64,000 bases of DNA from an uncultured Alphaproteobacteria bacterium (GTDB taxonomy: Bacteria; Pseudomonadota; Alphaproteobacteria; Rhodobacterales; Rhodobacteraceae). The notes beneath the pieces were generated by a model. The model was given only the letters and a program-made list of their open reading frames with translations. It made no database searches and had not been told where the DNA came from. Both the position numbers and the translations under genes were made by a program. The stretch covers positions 18,433 through 82,432 of the forward strand of contig CAJXHI010000008.1 of NCBI GenBank assembly GCA_913051655.1, written 5' to 3'. Shown here one piece after another: positions 9,695 to 18,663 of the stretch (the first letter of the stretch is position 1; every line of letters begins with the position of its first letter).

Positions 9695-10294
9695 ATGATG
9701 GTCGCGCACTCTATATTTTCCCTGCGTGAGGAATTGCGTTTTTATGTGCGTCGGTATGCACCCGATATAGACAGTTTTTGTGGGAAAGCGCTGATGGAAG
9801 ATCATCAGACGGCATTTATTGCCCCACAGAGATTGAAAGGGACTGAAGCATTTTTAGCAACAGAGCTTTTAACTTCGGAGCTTTCAAGGCCAGTTGTGGA
9901 GGCGGTTCGTAGCGCGGTAAATGATGTGTGTTGGCGTCAAAGTTACGGTTTGGACGACGCTAATTTTGACCAAGATTACCTTGATAATTATGGCTGGTTT
10001 AATTTAATTGCGCCCTCTGGGCCTTTTATCAGTGACAGCCTGAGGCTTTCGATAGGCTTTTGGGGACAGGGGCTTCACTATCCACACCATTGGCATGAAC
10101 CGGAAGAAATTTACCTCACTTTAGGAGGCACAGCGATCTATATTTCTGAAGGCCGCGCGTCGGTCGAAGGTGGTCCCGGCACAACGATTTGTCATTATTC
10201 TAATCAATCACATGCTTTGGACTTTTCTAAAGCGCCACTTCTGGTGGCGGCGTTTTGGCGAGGAGGGGAATTAGAAGCGAAGCCTCGCCTCTGA
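9695..10294 (+). CDS. DMSP lyase, DddQ/DddL-type cupin
   Basis: 199 residues, close to the length of roseobacter DddQ. The family cleaves dimethylsulfoniopropionate to dimethyl sulfide and acrylate in the cytoplasm with a metal held by a cupin barrel. The C-terminal cupin carries YPHHWHEPEEIYLTLGG at about residues 126-142, giving the H-x-H-x-x-x-E-x-Y ligand set, and a distal His in SNQSHALDF at about 168-176. The upstream GWFNLIAPSGPF and SDSLRLSIGFWGQG are also typical of DMSP lyases. It stands alone: no acrylate-handling gene (acuK, prpE, acuI) is adjacent. DddQ, DddL and DddW share this fold, so the subtype is left open. Confidence 0.8.
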   Translation: MMVAHSIFSLREELRFYVRRYAPDIDSFCGKALMEDHQTAFIAPQRLKGTEAFLATELLTSELSRPVVEAVRSAVNDVCWRQSYGLDDANFDQDYLDNYGWFNLIAPSGPFISDSLRLSIGFWGQGLHYPHHWHEPEEIYLTLGGTAIYISEGRASVEGGPGTTICHYSNQSHALDFSKAPLLVAAFWRGGELEAKPRL

Positions 10295-10824
10295 TACTAT
10301 ACTTGTATGAAGTTCTCACTCACGGCTACGGTCTCAATTTTATATGGCTCTCAGACCGCTTAAGGAGCAAATTCGATATAATTAAGTTAGGGTTTGGTGG
10401 GTCAAGCTGATGCTTCTGATGGTCAGGGACATTGGTTTAATCGTATTTCTGCAAAGTTCTGATGATGTTTTGGTAGGCCAGGAGATTCAATGTAAGTGCC
10501 TCTGATACCTTCTAAACGTGGTGAAATGAGCTCTATTTAAAATAACATAAATGTACCAGCTTAGCTGCAATATTAAAATATTGGCAGACAAAATATAGCC
10601 CGATGGAAGCGGGCGCTGGGCCGAAGTTTATATCAAATCACACGAAAGGCAATTAGGTTAACTCTGCGTTGTGGTGTTGCCAGTGTAGCATGTGATTTCG
10701 CGCTAATTTCATTACTTGATGATTACAGGATGCACTCTGACGTTTAATCATGTAAGATAATAGGCCTAAGGATGTAGCTTAGCGCTATCGCCGCAATGCT
10801 GTGCCACATAAGAAGGTTTGATCA
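10295..10824. other. Spacer, no gene seen
   Basis: About 530 bases with no open frame worth naming. It holds the leader of the DUF2805 gene. Confidence 0.4.
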
Positions 10825-11040
10825 TTGACACAAAACCAAGAATTTACTGAAGCTCATATTTCCGAAATCGTTCAAATGGCATTGTCAGATCATGTCACAT
10901 TTTCTGATATTGAGTTTGAATATGGTTTGAAAGAGCATGAAGTTGTGACCTTGATGCGTAAAACTTTGCGTAAAGGATCATATCGCAGTTGGCGCAAAAG
11001 AGTGGCTGCTTTTGGAAGTCGAAGAGAACATTACAAATGA
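10825..11040 (+). CDS. DUF2805 / TIGR03643 family small protein
   Basis: 71 residues, matching the short TIGR03643 (DUF2805) family of unknown function. The conserved core is visible: DIEFEYGLKEHEVVTLMRKT at about residues 31-50, followed by a basic SYRSWRKRV tail. The pattern looks like a small helix-turn-helix-like fold, but no activity is known. The start is TTG at 10825, with AGAAGG 8 bases upstream. It is monocistronic with unrelated neighbours. Confidence 0.75.
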   Translation: MTQNQEFTEAHISEIVQMALSDHVTFSDIEFEYGLKEHEVVTLMRKTLRKGSYRSWRKRVAAFGSRREHYK

Positions 11041-11138
11041 CCTTTTTTGGGCCTAGATAAGTCTAGCAGGGCTTTAAACAGAATTTCTGAGCAAGCCACA
11101 CGATGAATTCACACTTATTTAAGATTAGTTGTTTTTAG

Positions 11139-11543
11139 CTATCCTGGCGTTTCGAATTGACCCAAACATATCAGGTACAGATAAACAGTACACAGTAATC
11201 CAACCCACCATAGACAGCTTCTGACCCAAGGAATACCGAGAAGGTAGCTGAAAAAATACAATACCCTTGTTATTACAAAAACAACCAAAACACTTACGGT
11301 TTCGGGAGTGCTTACCGATATTAGTACCAACGAAAACACAGGTGGTATTATGAGCAGGAGAGATGTAACCGTGTTGTTGAGCGCTCTGATTGCTCTTTCA
11401 GCCATGCCGGAATATTCGATTCCATCTCTGGATCCGGCGAGCTTTTTAACTCCGTGTTGCTGTACAGACAGAATGGACTGTAATACCAGCATGAAAGTAA
11501 CCAGCAGGCAATATATTAAGAGAATTTTTAATTCCGTGTGCAT
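11139..11543 (-). CDS. MAPEG-family membrane protein
   Basis: 134 residues from the ATG at 11543, which has GAGG 7 bases upstream; a longer frame to 11609 lacks such a site. Four hydrophobic helices are visible, beginning ELKILLIYCLLVTFMLVLQS and ending in WWVGLLCTVYLYLICLG. The loop AGSRDGIEYSGMAERAIRAL carries the conserved basic/aromatic pattern of MAPEG proteins, which use or resemble glutathione-dependent enzymes in the inner membrane. Bacterial members of this subgroup are mostly uncharacterised, so no substrate is proposed. Confidence 0.75.
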   Translation of the reverse strand: MHTELKILLIYCLLVTFMLVLQSILSVQQHGVKKLAGSRDGIEYSGMAERAIRALNNTVTSLLLIIPPVFSLVLISVSTPETVSVLVVFVITRVLYFFSYLLGIPWVRSCLWWVGLLCTVYLYLICLGQFETPG

Positions 11544-11609
11544 TGTGATTACCTCTGTTTCGCTAAGGTGTATGGATCGACTTTCAGAATAAGCGCCTTG
11601 GGTTTTCAA

Positions 11610-12361
11610 ATTTTATGATGATTTAAAACTAAACCAATTTGTTGCACGATCAATGAAATACGAAGCTTAGTGGCGTGTGCGGTGTCCAATAAATACTATT
11701 TACATGGTCATAACACGTCGCACATATGCAGCACACGCTGATCAGGATTAAATTTTAGATGATTTAGATGACCTCGTGCAAGATAAACGCGAGGGCTGGA
11801 GAGCTAACGCGAGCAAACCGAGGCTTCGCCATTGAAGATATAAAAAGCGACTTACAAATGACTCGCTGGGGTTGAACTATTTGGATAGAGTATGAAAAAT
11901 ATTTTCAGAGGGAGAAGGTCTTGACGCGCTTATAGAAAATTCAAGCGTGGATGAAATTAAATTGGTAACCGCACGTGTTATGGTTAATCAGAATTGGCAA
12001 GCAGCGAGTATCCACAATAGAGCTAGATTGCCACACCAGAAATAAGCTGAGGTGAGGAAAAAAACCACTTAACGCTTGGGAAACTATCAAGTAGATCCGG
12101 CTCTCGCTGAATGTTTTTAATACCATTCGTACGGCCAACACGATATAGGTATTTGTGCAGATCAATTTAAGAAATAGACGCAAGTTGCGGCGACAGGTCT
12201 CACCTCCTGTATTCCATACATGTGTCAAGATTTTGTATGCTTGCATAGGTGAATCTTCCGTTACAAGTTTTGAATTTTCTTATGGTCAATTTTTGCAAAG
12301 CTGATGAAAAAGTTGAGTTCTACACTAAGCTACATTTTACGATAGATGAAAAGTGTCTGCT
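11610..12361. other. Spacer with decayed small gene
   Basis: About 750 bases. The only coding-like trace is the broken frame at 11704-11895, listed separately. The rest shows no supported feature. Confidence 0.4.
11704..11895 (+). pseudogene. Possible broken small gene of unknown function
   Basis: One frame with two in-frame stops reads ILDDLDDLVQDKREGWRANA and, after a second stop, RYKKRLT. The acidic block followed by a basic Arg/Lys-rich end looks like a small conserved protein, and the frame is kept across both stops. No family name can be given, and chance is possible. Confidence 0.3.
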
Positions 12362-13651
12362 TCAGGCTGTGCGGTATTGGTTCAAAAGGTTTGAGGCATG
12401 ATCGGTGGTAATTTCGCCCGCGCGGATCATGTCTTGGATAATTGCGTTGACTTCTTCACCAGTTGCGCCCGCTTGCAGCGCAATATTGCGAGCATGTAGC
12501 GACATGTGACCGCGTTGTATACCTTCGCTCGCCAAAGCACGCAGTGCTGCGAGGTTTTGCGCTAGTCCGACAGCTGCAATGATCTCTGCAAGTTCTGCAG
12601 ATGTTTCAACACCCAGAAGCGCCAGTGATGCTTGGGCAGTAGGGTGGGTTTTTGTGGCCCCTCCCACCAATCCGACCGCCATGGGCAGCTCTATCTTTCC
12701 TGTCAGGGTATCATCTGGACCGCTACACCAACGCGAAAGCCCAGTGTAATGCCCTCCTTGCGCTGCATATGCATGGGCGCCGGCCTCTACCGCGCGCCAA
12801 TCGTTCCCGGTTACCACGACAATAGGATCAATCGCATTCATGATGCCCTTGTTGTGTGTGGCTGCGCGATAAGGGTCTACTTCAGCCAAGGCGGAGGCTT
12901 CGACGATGCCTTGCACGACATCTTTGCCGTCAAACTCAAGCGTTGAAAATTGTCGTGCGTTCAAAGTTACTGTCGCGCTGACAAGCCTTTTGTCAGCTAA
13001 ATTAGACATAATCCTTAGACGTGTTTTTCCACCTGTGAGTTTATCAACCATTGGGGCAATATGTTCGGCCATTGTATTGACGGTATTTGCTCCCATAGCA
13101 TCTCTGACATCTACAAGAAGATGCACAATTAACATCGCGCCCGCAGCAGTTTCTTCAAAGCAATAAACTTCTATGTCTTCACATCCACCACCGAGAGCGA
13201 AAAGCGTACGGTCTTTCTCGTTTGCTACGTTTTGAAGTTCGGCTTTATGTTTGAGAATGGTTGCCTTAGCGCTTTCAAGATCAGAGATGCCCATCACTTG
13301 GATCTGGCCACGCATCACCGGCCGGTCTGCTTTGGCGTGAAACCCACCTATTTCTCTGGTGAGTTTCGCCATGTGAGAAGCCGCGGCGACTACAGACGGT
13401 TCTTCAACTGCCATTGGAACCAGATACTCTTTACCGTTTATGATGAAATTTGTGGCGATCCCCAGAGGCAATTGAAAACGGCCGATAACGTTTTCGATCA
13501 TACCGTCGGCCTGATCCAAGCTTAATGCTGTCTCACCGCTGAAAGCCTGAAAAAAGTCTACGAACTCGGGTTCTAACGCGCAGATTACTTTTAAACGATC
13601 CGAAGGCGTCAGATTGCGAAAATATGGGATAATAGAAGATCTTTTGGTCAT
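12362..13651 (-). CDS. mvaA: Hydroxymethylglutaryl-CoA reductase, class II
   Basis: 429 residues, the size of the bacterial class II (degradative-type) enzyme that interconverts mevalonate and HMG-CoA in the cytosol. Family marks include the N-terminal YFRNLTPSDRLKVI, the ENVIGRFQLPLGIA block at about residues 52-65 with the catalytic Glu region (VPMAVEEPSVVAAAS, 77-91), DAMGANTVN at about 183-191 and GIMNAIDPIVVVTGNDWRA with the Lys/Asp region. HMSLHARN near the C-terminus carries the catalytic His. No other mevalonate or isoprenoid gene is in the window, so it is not clear whether it works in mevalonate breakdown or synthesis. Confidence 0.92.
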   Translation of the reverse strand: MTKRSSIIPYFRNLTPSDRLKVICALEPEFVDFFQAFSGETALSLDQADGMIENVIGRFQLPLGIATNFIINGKEYLVPMAVEEPSVVAAASHMAKLTREIGGFHAKADRPVMRGQIQVMGISDLESAKATILKHKAELQNVANEKDRTLFALGGGCEDIEVYCFEETAAGAMLIVHLLVDVRDAMGANTVNTMAEHIAPMVDKLTGGKTRLRIMSNLADKRLVSATVTLNARQFSTLEFDGKDVVQGIVEASALAEVDPYRAATHNKGIMNAIDPIVVVTGNDWRAVEAGAHAYAAQGGHYTGLSRWCSGPDDTLTGKIELPMAVGLVGGATKTHPTAQASLALLGVETSAELAEIIAAVGLAQNLAALRALASEGIQRGHMSLHARNIALQAGATGEEVNAIIQDMIRAGEITTDHASNLLNQYRTA

Positions 13652-13750
13652 CAGGCTGTCTCTACACCAGTCTAGTACTTCGACTACGCCGTTTCGCTTT
13701 CTATCTAATTTACAAAGATTTCAATGCCGATTGCACAGTTATTAAATGTT

Positions 13751-13924
13751 TCAGTCAAAAAACCTGTTGAGCTCGGCTGCAAACTGTGCCTTCAGCAGCA
13801 TGGCTTTTACCATTTTTTCGGTGTTGGAAAGTTTTGACCAATCTAACCCATTGGCGGTACAGATTTCGCACTCGCACGTTTTGGAAGTTCGCATCAAACC
13901 TTTAAAGCCTTCTTGCGGTATCAT
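13751..13924 (-). CDS. Possible 57-residue Cys-rich small protein
   Basis: A frame too short for routine calling starts at ATG 13924 with GGGGA upstream. It reads MIPQEGFKGLMRTSKTCECE, then ICTANGLDWSKLSNTEKMV, and ends AAELNRFFD. The C-E-C-E-I-C cluster could bind metal or iron-sulfur. The start overlaps the stop of an upstream 25-codon frame (13998-13921) by ATGA, which hints at translational coupling. It lies 99 bases before the HMG-CoA reductase gene on the same strand and might share its transcript. No homologue is recognised. Confidence 0.45.
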   Translation of the reverse strand: MIPQEGFKGLMRTSKTCECEICTANGLDWSKLSNTEKMVKAMLLKAQFAAELNRFFD

Positions 13925-13998
13925 TGTATTTCCCCAACTTTTTCGGCTTGTTTAGCGTCGTAAGAGCTCTTCTTTTCCTCATCGTCAACTTCGACCAT

Positions 13999-14598
13999 TG
14001 TGCGCTAACTTACCCATTTTATCGACGAAGTTTGGTCAAGTAACCAATTCATCTTTCCTGTATCGTATAATACGTTGGTTAGCAGTGATTGGATCATTTG
14101 CCGATCAAAGGGTGTTTATTTTATATAGGACAGATGTAGACGGATAATATTAGGCAAAGGCCCAGCCTGTGTAGGCTTTTGCTCATCCTGAAATTGTGGG
14201 TATATTTTGATTATATTCGAAAATATAATCACCCAATGAGAATCCATATTTATTTTTTTGGTGCCACGTTGACATAGCAGAAAGAAGTTTAGGTATTTGA
14301 GAACACCCGCAATTGGCATAAAGCCACGCTTAATACGGACGCGGTGATGTTACGAGACAGTGGACCGATAAAAATTGTGATGGTCAAGTAGGAGCCGGGC
14401 TTGTGATTCTTCGAAACTTGGAGCGAGAAGAAATTTTTGATCACCTGATCGTTGTGACGCTTTGATTTGAGTGAACACGTATTGGAAGGGACAGGTTTCG
14501 CCGCGTGCAAGATTATGTCAATTATTATCTTAAATTTTACAATCTGCCTCGCATCAATGACAGTCACTTCTGCACTATATCTTATCTAAAAGGATATT
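13999..14598. other. Spacer, no gene seen
   Basis: About 600 bases of AT-rich DNA upstream of trmL. Open frames on both strands lack ribosome sites and recognisable content. A plus-strand stretch near 14490-14560 (RRVQDYVNYYLKFYNLPRIN) may be a gene remnant, unassigned. Confidence 0.4.
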
Positions 14599-15057
14599 AT
14601 GAAAATTGTTCTTGTATATCCAGAAATCCCACAGAATACGGGATCAATCGGACGAACCTGTGTGGCGTTGGATCTAGAACTGATCCTTATAAAGCCATAT
14701 GGATTTTCATTAGATGAAAGAAAAGTGTCGCGCTCAGGTACACGGTACTGGGGAGATGTCGCTCTTTCAGAATATGACACTTGGGAGGCGTTTTTGGAGG
14801 CGCGTTGCCCGACACATGATCAGCTCTATTTTTTTGAAGAGGATGGGCAGGAAAGCTTTTACAATCCAATTTATCGTGAGGATGCCTATCTGATCTTTGG
14901 GCGCGAGAGCAGCGGTTTGCCGCACCAGATTTTGCGCGGTATGGAAGACAGAATATTTCACATTCCCATGCGCAATAATGCTGTAAAATCGCTCAATCTG
15001 TCCAATGCGGCGACCGCAGCGATCTATCAGGCGTTACGAGCCCAATTTCAAAGTTAG
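14599..15057 (+). CDS. trmL: tRNA (cytidine(34)-2'-O)-methyltransferase
   Basis: 152 residues, the usual length of this SPOUT-class enzyme that methylates the ribose of the wobble base in tRNA-Leu. The knotted SAM-binding motifs are clear: EIPQNTGSIGRTC at residues 9-21, FGRESSGLP at about 101-109, and IPMRNNAVKSLNLSNAA at about 122-138. AAAGGA precedes the ATG. The gene converges with the cupin gene, overlapping it by 4 bases. Confidence 0.95.
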   Translation: MKIVLVYPEIPQNTGSIGRTCVALDLELILIKPYGFSLDERKVSRSGTRYWGDVALSEYDTWEAFLEARCPTHDQLYFFEEDGQESFYNPIYREDAYLIFGRESSGLPHQILRGMEDRIFHIPMRNNAVKSLNLSNAATAAIYQALRAQFQS

Positions 15058-15461
15058 GGTTTTGGCGGGATGAGATAATCTTTGTCAGATACCTTTTCAA
15101 GCCAATCGGCCACCTGCCCATTCTGCGCCTCTTGGATTGCGATATGGGTCATGAAATGCATTGGGCTTGCGCCGTGCCAATGTTCTTCGCCTGGTGCGAT
15201 CCAAATTGTGTCGCCCGTGTTCATCTCTTTTGGTGTCTCACTGCGCAGCCCGATCAATCCTGTGCCGCTTACAATATAAAGAGTTTGACCAAGGGGATGT
15301 GTATGCCACGCCGTGCGTGCGCCGGGCTCAAAGCTTACCTTAAGCGCCCTTACGCACGCAGGCGCTGGTGCCTCAACGATGGGATCTTGCCAGACGCGCC
15401 CCGTGAACCAATCTGAATCGGCCAATTTTGTGGGGCGCTCAAAATATTTGTGAATGTGCAT
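15054..15461 (-). CDS. Cupin-domain protein behind the ligI operon
   Basis: 135 residues forming a single cupin barrel. The metal ligands are in AWHTHPLGQTLYIVSG at about residues 51-66 (H-x-H-x-x-x-x-x-Y/E region) and the second motif in GEEHWHGAS at about 91-99. It resembles the small cupins often found beside carboxymuconolactone-decarboxylase or aromatic-pathway genes, but its reaction is unknown. AGGA lies 8 bases before the ATG. Being last in the galB-ligK-galD-ligI direction, it may be co-transcribed and act on a side product of the ring-cleavage pathway (inference). Confidence 0.8.
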   Translation of the reverse strand: MHIHKYFERPTKLADSDWFTGRVWQDPIVEAPAPACVRALKVSFEPGARTAWHTHPLGQTLYIVSGTGLIGLRSETPKEMNTGDTIWIAPGEEHWHGASPMHFMTHIAIQEAQNGQVADWLEKVSDKDYLIPPKP

Positions 15462-15477
15462 GAATGCATCCTGCCTA

Positions 15478-15939
15478 TTAAAAAAATCGAGTCATTAGGG
15501 ATGATTTACTTTCCAACCCTTGATGTTTAGCCTCTTTGCCAACTGGGATCTGCATTTCATAAACTCTCGGGTTAGGTGCGGAAATGCAAGGCTGGGCTTT
15601 TACAGCGGCATGCTGAAATTCGTCTTCTCTTTTGGGGACTGCCATTAAAAAAATATTCACCGCCTCGCGTAGGTCGCAGGTGGCCATGTTCCAGACAAAC
15701 CACCCTGTTTCTTTTGTAATCACAACAGTATATGCGCTCTCCCCAGAAAAAAGTTGATTCGCGGGAAATATCATCGCAGGTGGATCAAAAGCCAAATTTG
15801 TCCACTGACTAAAGGGGACACGATCGGTGGTGCCGTTTTTTGAAATCGTTGAAACCCGCCCAATTGGTCGGGGGACAGCGCAGGATTTGAATAGCGAACC
15901 CGGGAGTGGGCAGGATTCGCTTTGCGGGACATAGTGCAT
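15478..15939 (-). pseudogene. Truncated flavin reductase-like protein
   Basis: The first 100 or so residues match the flavin reductase/DIM6-NTAB family: MHYVPQSESCPLPGSLFKSC, AVPRPIGRVSTISKNG, FSQWTNLAFDPPAMIFPANQ and TGWFVWNMATCDLREAVN. These are the FMN-binding segments. After about residue 115 the similarity fades and the frame ends at 153 residues, against about 200 in the family; the C-terminal half appears replaced by out-of-frame sequence. It sits between ligI and the cupin on the same strand. It is probably a broken gene, although a shortened protein could still be made. Confidence 0.65.
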
Positions 15940-16035
15940 GTGCGCGTTCTTCTTTTTGTTACGATCACTAGTGTAAGGGTGATCATTGCAGGTCGGATGC
16001 TATCCGTCCAATGGCAATATCGCCGCTCGGTGAAC

Positions 16036-16926
16036 TCACAACTCGGGCCAGTAAAGGCGCATGGGATTGGTAACCAAGAGTTTTTCCTGCTGCTGAACGG
16101 TGCGGGCAATGCGTGGAATATAATCCACCAGCTCACCGTCATCGGGCATATGGGACTTCATATTGGGATGTGGCCAATCCGTTCCCCATAAAACACGCTC
16201 CTCAAATCGATCAACGATGGCCTGATAAAAGGGCAAAACATCATCATAAGGTGGTCCCGCAATGGTCAACCGTTCTGGGCAGGTGACTTTGCTCCAGATC
16301 GAGGAATTGTTTTCCATAAGAGATATAAATCTCTTAAAATCATTGTGATATATTCCATTTTTGATGTCTGGGCGCCCGATGTGATCGATGACGATGATCC
16401 CCGGCAACTCCTGTAAAAAGGGTTCTAAATCTTCCAGATCTTTGGCTTCGAAATAGACAACGGTGGACCATCCAAAGTCTTGTATCTTCTCAGCAATCTC
16501 GAGAAATACCGATTGTGGTGTTGCGTCTACCAGTCGTTTGACAAAGTTAAACCGCACGCCGCGCACACCGGCATCATGCATGTCGCTTAGCTCTTCTTTT
16601 GTGATATCCTTTCCAACGCTTGCAATACCGCGCGCCATACCGCCTGAGGCACGGCATGCATCGACCATCGCCTGGTTGTCTTTGCCATGGCATGTGGCTT
16701 GAACGACGACATTTCGTGTAAATCCTAAATGATCGCGCAGTTCGAAAAGTTTCTCTTTGCTTGCATTACAGGGGGTGTATTTGCGCTCAGTTGCAAACGG
16801 AAATTCGGGTGTGGGGCCGAAGACATGACAATGCGCATCCACAGCTCCTTTAGGCAATTGAAAATCGGGTGCTTTGGGATCAGCGTGAAAGACAAGCCAA
16901 TCTGGGTCCATGTGTTGCGGGGTCAT
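16036..16926 (-). CDS. ligI: 2-pyrone-4,6-dicarboxylate hydrolase
   Basis: 296 residues of the amidohydrolase superfamily. LigI opens the lactone 2-pyrone-4,6-dicarboxylate to 4-oxalomesaconate, a step of protocatechuate 4,5-cleavage. GAVDAHCHVFGP at about residues 27-38 carries the H-x-H pair. VVVQATCHG, the GVRGVRFNFVKR block, IIVIDHIGRPD at about 177-187 and WGTDWPHPN at about 247-255 (with the catalytic Asp) are characteristic. The start overlaps the galD stop by ATGA, indicating coupling. Together with galD, ligK and galB it completes the lower pathway. Confidence 0.93.
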   Translation of the reverse strand: MTPQHMDPDWLVFHADPKAPDFQLPKGAVDAHCHVFGPTPEFPFATERKYTPCNASKEKLFELRDHLGFTRNVVVQATCHGKDNQAMVDACRASGGMARGIASVGKDITKEELSDMHDAGVRGVRFNFVKRLVDATPQSVFLEIAEKIQDFGWSTVVYFEAKDLEDLEPFLQELPGIIVIDHIGRPDIKNGIYHNDFKRFISLMENNSSIWSKVTCPERLTIAGPPYDDVLPFYQAIVDRFEERVLWGTDWPHPNMKSHMPDDGELVDYIPRIARTVQQQEKLLVTNPMRLYWPEL

Positions 16927-17978
16927 GCGAAAATCTCTCCGTCCATCAATTTGCGCGCCGTTCTTAAAATGGCGGCGGTGTTTATGTTGTCCTGATTGTC
17001 AAGTCCTGCGACCACGGTCATTTCTCCGCTGGGGTGTTCGATGGACAGATATCTTTCTGTGCCGCTGCCCCGCTGAGCGAGATCAAATGCGGTACTCTCT
17101 GGGATCAAGCAGGCAGTTGCAACGCTCACTGCGCCCAGCACTCCGATCGATTTATGGCAGCGATGGGGAATGAAGGTTCGGGTTGAAATTGCGCCGCTGT
17201 TTTCCGCGCGTGATACCATAGTCATTTTGGGCACAGTTTTTTTTGTCACATCCCCAAGGTTCATGATTGGGCCACAGGCAAGACGCAGCGCCTCGAGCTT
17301 TTGACGCAGTTCTGTGTTGGCCTCAAGTTCTAAGGATGTTTCATGACCGTTGATCCCGATATCCTCTGCACGCAGCACAACGCAGGGCATTCCGTTGTCA
17401 ATCATTGTAACATCAATACCATTGATGGTGTCTTTGGCCTGACCACTGGGCAAAAGCGACCCGCAGCTGGAACCTGCCGTGTCCTGAAAGGTGAGCGCAA
17501 TAGGAGCCGCCGTCCCTGGGACGCCATCAATGCTTGCGCCGCCTTCTTCGTTGATCTCTCCATTTGGAGTTTCAATGCGCGCCACCGCCATTTGCCCCGT
17601 ATTTTCCATGAAAATACGGACCTCGGTCGTTGGGCTTTGTGTTTCTACAAGGCCACGCGCGATGGCAAAGGGACCAACACCTGCAAGAAGATTGCCGCAG
17701 TTTTGTGCGTCAGACACTACCGGTGCATCAACAGAGACCTGCAAAAAAAGATAATCGACATCGACCGCAGGTAGATCGGACTTTCGCACAACGGCGATTT
17801 TTGAGGTCAAGGGATCGCCGCCCCCCATACCATCTATTTGGCGCGGGTCGGGAGAGCCCATGGCGCGGACCAAAAATGCATCACGCAGAGCTTGATTTTC
17901 TGGAAGATCTTCGGCCAGAAAATACCCCCCTTTGGATGTGCCCCCGCGCATCCACATGCAGCGCACACCCTTAGACAT
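16923..17978 (-). CDS. galD: 4-oxalomesaconate tautomerase (PrpF family)
   Basis: 351 residues of the PrpF/DUF453 isomerase family, matching GalD/LigU, which isomerises the 4-oxalomesaconate released by LigI for the hydratase step. Visible marks are the N-terminal [14 protein letters not shown] at about residues 7-20, [15 protein letters not shown] at about 51-65, [14 protein letters not shown] at about 93-106, and [16 protein letters not shown]. These are the two pseudo-symmetric diaminopimelate-epimerase-like halves. It overlaps ligK by 8 bases and ligI by 4, so the four genes form a tightly packed operon. Confidence 0.92.
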   Translation of the reverse strand: MSKGVRCMWMRGGTSKGGYFLAEDLPENQALRDAFLVRAMGSPDPRQIDGMGGGDPLTSKIAVVRKSDLPAVDVDYLFLQVSVDAPVVSDAQNCGNLLAGVGPFAIARGLVETQSPTTEVRIFMENTGQMAVARIETPNGEINEEGGASIDGVPGTAAPIALTFQDTAGSSCGSLLPSGQAKDTINGIDVTMIDNGMPCVVLRAEDIGINGHETSLELEANTELRQKLEALRLACGPIMNLGDVTKKTVPKMTMVSRAENSGAISTRTFIPHRCHKSIGVLGAVSVATACLIPESTAFDLAQRGSGTERYLSIEHPSGEMTVVAGLDNQDNINTAAILRTARKLMDGEIFA

Positions 17979-18663
17979 ATTTCAAGCCCTGTTTGGCAAG
18001 TCGAGGGCGCATGTTATAAAGGTCTAGTCCAAGTTCACCGGCTTCAAACCGCGCGCGTTTGTCGTCTTCGTTGGCAACGCGGGCTTCAGCTTGGGCGAGT
18101 ACATCTTTAGCTTCTTCGCGACGCACAACACAAACCCCATCATCATCTGCCAGAACTATATCGCCCGGGTGGATCAATGCATTCGCGCAGATGATCGGCA
18201 CATTTACAGATCCAAGTGTTTCTTTAATGGTGCCTTGGGCACAGATGGCTTTGGACCAGACAGGAAATCTCATCTCTTTAAGGTCTGCGACATCGCGCAC
18301 CCCTGCATCAATGATTAATCCCCGACAGCCTCGAGCCAATGAAGAGGTCGCAAGCAAATCTCCAAAATACCCCGCATTTGACGAGTTAATTGTGCCTAAC
18401 ACCAAAATATCCCCTGCCTGCAATTGTTCGATGGCTACATGGATCATCCAGTTGTCACATGGGGGTGCAAGGATGGTCACAGCGGATCCCGCAATGCGTG
18501 CACCCGGATAGATGGGGCGCATGTAATCGGCTAAAAGCCCTTTGCGTCCTTGTGCTTCATGAACTGTGGAAACGCCGCAAGTGGCTAGTTCGTCAATGAT
18601 CTTTTGATCTTCGCGCGCAATGTTTTGAACGACTAGTCCTGTTGTGCCTGGCTGAATGTTCAT
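17971..18663 (-). CDS. ligK: 4-carboxy-4-hydroxy-2-oxoadipate aldolase
   Basis: 230 residues of the RraA-like class II aldolase family. The enzyme splits 4-carboxy-4-hydroxy-2-oxoadipate into pyruvate and oxaloacetate and decarboxylates oxaloacetate. ISS-type motifs are present: [16 protein letters not shown] at about residues 29-44, [20 protein letters not shown] at about 83-102, [14 protein letters not shown] at about 114-127 (with the conserved R-D pair), and [16 protein letters not shown]. The final step of the meta pathway feeds the TCA cycle. The start overlaps the galB stop by 4 bases. Confidence 0.93.
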   Translation of the reverse strand: MNIQPGTTGLVVQNIAREDQKIIDELATCGVSTVHEAQGRKGLLADYMRPIYPGARIAGSAVTILAPPCDNWMIHVAIEQLQAGDILVLGTINSSNAGYFGDLLATSSLARGCRGLIIDAGVRDVADLKEMRFPVWSKAICAQGTIKETLGSVNVPIICANALIHPGDIVLADDDGVCVVRREEAKDVLAQAEARVANEDDKRARFEAGELGLDLYNMRPRLAKQGLKYV

